Shown here: positions 62,997 to 64,000 of the stretch, piece after piece
How the letters are laid out: each line of letters opens with the position of its first letter
Position numbering within the stretch: position 1 is the first letter of the stretch
NCBI RefSeq assembly: GCF_900116435.1
Contig: NZ_FPAZ01000014.1
Coordinates: forward strand, 81,280-145,279
Origin: Pseudoalteromonas lipolytica
GTDB lineage: Bacteria > Pseudomonadota > Gammaproteobacteria > Enterobacterales > Alteromonadaceae
Direction: 5' to 3'
Length of the DNA: 64,000 bases
Notes under the pieces: generated by a model
Seen by the model: only the letters and a program-made list of their open reading frames with translations
Told to the model about the DNA's origin: nothing
The model's database searches: none
Position numbers and translations under genes: made by a program

Positions 62997-63749
62997 ATGG
63001 ATAATCAACAAAAGGACGTCACCGAATCAACTCTTGAGACACATCAGCAAGAGGCAAGCGATGAACACCAACCAAAATCAACCACGGCAAGCACTAACCC
63101 CGACGACTCTAAACAGCCTAAAGCTTGGTTTACCAATGAGCGTCTAAACCTCTTTCTCGCACTGTGTGCCATTATTATTTCAGCAGCGTCTTTTTATGCC
63201 ACATACCTGCAAGCAAATGCTGCAGAACGACAAGTAAAAGCCGCCACATGGCCTTGGCTTGAAGTTATGACGGGGAATTATGATGAAGAAAAAAATCTAC
63301 CTGAAATCACCTTTGTACTCACTAATTCAGGATCAGGACCTGCGATAGTAAAGTATGTGAAGTATCACTATAACGACCAATCATATTTAGATATCTATAA
63401 AGTAATTTCTGCATGCTGTTTTGATACACAAGCATATGAAACACAGCTACAAACTCTGCAAGATGATTCTCCCAACATAAATATTTTCGAAGCATTTGGC
63501 TGGATTATGACGAGTGCCAGTGATAACCGGTTGCTGGCATCTGGCAGCAAACTTAAACTTTTTGGTTTCAAGCGAACGGGATTTAATGAAACTCAATGGG
63601 ACAAAGTAAACAAGCAACGGAATAGCATCAAAACCGAGATCTGCTATTGCTCTTTACTAGAACAATGCTACCTAAGCGATGGCCGCGCAGATGTAAAAGA
63701 AATAGAACAGTGTGATATATCAGGTAATTCTCCAGAGACAGCGCTGTGA
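62997..63749 (+). CDS. Uncharacterised membrane-anchored protein with one TM helix
   Basis: A 250-residue protein. An acidic, Gln/Ser/Thr-rich N-terminal segment (1-45) is followed by a single TM helix (about 52-72, NLFLALCAIIISAASFYATYL) and a soluble domain beginning AAERQVKAATWPWLEVMTG and LTNSGSGPAIVKYVKYHYND. The TM-plus-WPWLEV/N-x-G-x-GPA pattern is seen in many small bacterial proteins of unknown role. Seven Cys lie in the C-terminal half. Its stop codon falls within the first copy of a repeat, so the native 3' end may have been altered. No function is proposed. Confidence 0.65.
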   Translation: MDNQQKDVTESTLETHQQEASDEHQPKSTTASTNPDDSKQPKAWFTNERLNLFLALCAIIISAASFYATYLQANAAERQVKAATWPWLEVMTGNYDEEKNLPEITFVLTNSGSGPAIVKYVKYHYNDQSYLDIYKVISACCFDTQAYETQLQTLQDDSPNINIFEAFGWIMTSASDNRLLASGSKLKLFGFKRTGFNETQWDKVNKQRNSIKTEICYCSLLEQCYLSDGRADVKEIEQCDISGNSPETAL

Positions 63750-64000
63750 ATATTAGGGGTTATGTATGAAGGGCATATCAGGTACTTCGGCACTAAAGTG
63801 CCTCCACGCCCTAATTATCTCAATGTAGGTGAAATGAGCGATTTAAGAGAACCATCATTCTCCACTACTGTCATCATGATTAAACAACGTGGCAATTGTG
63901 ATTGAACATCATGATTACAAAGCGTAGGAACGGCTTTAGCCGTGAATGTTAGGGGTTATGCATGAAGGGCATATCAGACACTTTCGGCACTCAAGTACCT
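63746..64000 (+). repeat. Tandem repeat array with REP-like palindromes, continuing past the edge
   Basis: Two copies of a roughly 58-base sequence lie 196 bases apart (63746-63803 and 63942-64000). Both begin GTGAAT and share TTAGGGGTTATG and ATGAAGGGCATATCAG, with seven or so differences. Each contains a small hairpin (GGCACT/AGTGCC in copy one). Just before copy two, CGTAGGAACGGCTTTAGCCGTGAAT (63923-63947) is split by the palindrome ACGGCT-TT-AGCCGT, like the GTAGGAGCGGCTTTAGCCGC type of REP element. No gene was recognised in this stretch. Confidence 0.7.

Overview
The window looks like chromosomal DNA of a marine gammaproteobacterium of the Alteromonadales, most likely Pseudoalteromonas or a close relative. 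This rests on the AT-rich intergenic DNA, carbohydrate TonB-dependent receptors with the local signature VSGIRGSLNKA, the DUF3019/MipA/two-component block, secreted S8 protease with a GlyGly-CTERM-like tail, and DUF3297. No tRNA, rRNA, CRISPR array, phage or insertion sequence was seen. Species assignment is inference.

Left part (1-9035): a hexose-6-phosphate mutarotase, a MarR regulator, an OprO/P-type porin, a DUF454 membrane protein, a three-gene operon (PepSY-TM, DUF2271, DUF4198) typical of metal-uptake neighbourhoods, a PliG-like secreted protein, DoxX, pirin and a LysR regulator.

Central part (9030-41774): a large arabinan/L-arabinose utilisation locus. Extracellular or surface depolymerisation is by five GH43 enzymes (14276, 15409, 24661, 25976 and 30636) and a GH127 beta-L-arabinofuranosidase. 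Uptake across the outer membrane is by a TonB-dependent receptor (21245-24061), and across the inner membrane by an SSS symporter and a GPH-type symporter. A secreted aldose 1-epimerase supplies the right anomer. Catabolism is by araB-araD-araA plus transaldolase and transketolase, with a HAD sugar phosphatase. A GntR/FadR-type regulator sits beside an XylB-like sugar dehydrogenase, a TauE-type exporter and an SMP-30 lactonase, which would form a second, oxidative branch. A recurring motif close to TTGTATKATNATAC lies upstream of most transcription units here and is the best candidate for the GntR operator. A 5'-truncated carboxylesterase remnant and an unknown 226-residue protein lie between the two largest GH43 genes.

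Right part (42122-64000): an operon of MipA/OmpV, DUF3019, response regulator and histidine kinase, followed by a 1647-residue secreted subtilase; a siderophore receptor overlapping a DUF1624 membrane acyltransferase gene, divergent from a periplasmic TonB-like protein; DUF3297; a DEAD-box RNA helicase; a secreted esterase with TPR-like tail; glmS with a DeoR-type regulator; an acetyltransferase; a small outer-membrane barrel protein; MltD; and a one-TM unknown protein whose 3' end runs into REP-like tandem repeats that leave the window.
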